From contig NC_087062.1 in NCBI RefSeq assembly GCF_963678635.1, positions 76,934,349 through 76,998,348 of the forward strand: 64,000 nt of DNA, read 5' to 3'. Positions 63,078 through 64,000 of this stretch are shown here, in pieces. Every line of letters begins with the position of its first letter. Within the stretch, counting starts at the first letter, position 1. Under the pieces are notes generated by a model. That model saw only the letters and a list, made by a program, of their open reading frames with translations, ran no database searches and was not told the DNA's origin. The position numbers were made by a program, and so were the translations under genes. This DNA comes from Symsagittifera roscoffensis. Taxonomy: Eukaryota; Xenacoelomorpha; Acoela; Convolutidae.

Positions 63078-64000
63078 TCAGTCCAGGCGAACTATCCACC
63101 TCCCAATGTAACTTTGGTCCATTGAGTACGTTTTCAGCCAGCTTAATGCCCGGTTGTCGACTCGCAACTTGAATAGCTCGCTGCCTAGGTATGCCCTATT
63201 TTTCTCGACAAAGGTAACCACCGCGAACATCTCTGCTTTCGGTGCACCGTACTTCATTTCCGTGTCACTTGGGACTTTGCTCCCGTACGCTATCGGTCTC
63301 AAGAATGTCTTCCCGTTCCACTCTTGTTCTTGGTGGAGAATTCCAGATATCGCTACTACCGACGCGTCCGTATCCAGTACGTACATCCCCTTCTCTGTTG
63401 GCATCCCTAGTACTGGTGCCTCGAACAACTCTTTCTTTATTCTCTGGAATGACTCTTCTGCTGCGTTATTCCACGTGAACTTCTTGCCCTTGTGCCTCAT
63501 TAACTGTTGCATCGGATAAACCTTGTCTGCGTAGCCTTTGACAAATTCCCTATAGTAGTTTGCAAAACCCAGAAAGCTCATCAATTGGTGTTCCGTTTTC
63601 GGCGATTTCCAAGTTAGGACTGCCTCTACCGCGTCTGGATCTGGTCTGATGCCGTGTTTGTCCACCATCCTGCCCAAGTATTTTATCGAGTCCTTGAGTA
63701 TCTCACACTTTGATGGTTTGCACTTCAGCCCCGACCTCCTCATACACGCAAATACTTCGTCGAGTCTCTCAATGTGGTCCTCTAGTGTGGGTGTCGCTAT
63801 TACCACGTCATCCACATAGCACATTACCAGATTGTCGTACTTCTTCGTCACGCCTATCAGCGCGTGTGCCATCAACCGCTGAAACGTGGCTGTGGCATTG
63901 CAAAGTCCAAACGGCATCCGTTTCCATTGAAACAGACCCAACTCGCAGGCAAACCCTGTCTTGTCCCTGTCCTGCTTCCTCAGCGGTACCTGCCAAAAAG
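63078..64000 (-). pseudogene. Copy F ORF1: reverse transcriptase and RNase H, partial at window edge
   Basis: The frame continues off the right edge. From the Met at 63941: FQWKRMPFGLCNATATFQRLM, then YVDDVVIATPT with Y42-V43-D44-D45 intact, the thumb (LGRMVDKHGIRPDPDAVEAV), the connection (FLGFANYYREFVKGYA), and RNase H (YVLDTDAS, KAEMF, RVDNRALSW). Upstream bases at 63942-64000 encode the WQVPLRKQDRDKTGFACEL segment in the same frame. The only interruption is the TGA at 63075. It is the best-preserved polymerase in the window. Confidence 0.92.

Larger units (their letters stand above)
48965..64000 (-). mobile_element. Copy F: best-preserved giant retrotransposon, 3' two thirds
   Basis: Minus strand from the right edge: reverse transcriptase and RNase H (63078-64000), rest of ORF1 (59483-63077), spacer (59037-59482), ORF2 (51647-59036), ORF3 (50161-51726), 3' UTR, 3' LTR (48965-49862). 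Few lesions interrupt the frames: a 1,180-codon and a 1,328-codon piece are uninterrupted. Gag, protease, leader and 5' LTR lie beyond the window, so target-site duplications cannot be tested. Confidence 0.93.

Overview
The window is eukaryotic, probably from an invertebrate animal genome, and consists almost entirely of one family of very large LTR retrotransposons of the Ty3/gypsy type. Hallmarks visible on translation are Gag CCHC knuckles, an aspartic protease (DTGA), reverse transcriptase (YVDD), RNase H, and an H2C2 zinc finger plus D-D35-E integrase in gypsy order. I see no host gene, rRNA, tRNA or CRISPR array. The species cannot be named from the sequence.

Layout, left to right. Copy A (minus, 1-6380): Gag/protease part, leader and 5' LTR; the rest lies off the left edge. 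Copy B (minus, 6381-24750): nearly whole, its 3' LTR reduced to a fragment next to A's LTR. Then a diverged LTR (24860-25259) and an LTR fragment facing copy C. Copy C (plus, 25445-44272): both LTRs truncated, many frame breaks. Copy D (minus, about 44290-45655): a 3'-end fragment. Relic E (plus, 45990-48195): an older diverged LTR piece and a decayed ORF3. Copy F (minus, 48965-64000): the best preserved, running off the right edge inside reverse transcriptase.

Comparing copies gives the family plan, about 22 kb: LTR of about 0.9 kb (TG...CA); a 2.3-2.7 kb leader with a primer-binding-like site, 69-bp tandem repeats, a conserved G-run block and a 14-bp minisatellite; ORF1, a single-frame Gag-Pol of roughly 2,900 codons; a 0.3-0.45 kb spacer; ORF2 of about 2,460 codons; ORF3 of about 520 codons overlapping the end of ORF2 in another frame; 3' UTR; LTR. 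ORF1 ends, after the integrase and an acidic linker, in what looks like a macrodomain of the TARG1/ALC1 type. ORF2 carries a coiled coil and an SGNH/GDSL-hydrolase-like domain lacking the usual catalytic His, followed by a probable second, degenerate SGNH-like unit and over 1,200 residues I cannot assign. ORF3 is unassigned but persists in the old relic.

Every copy carries stops, frameshifts, deletions or inversions, so none looks autonomous as it stands. The cargo (macrodomain, SGNH pair, ORF2/ORF3) is the most unusual content of the window.
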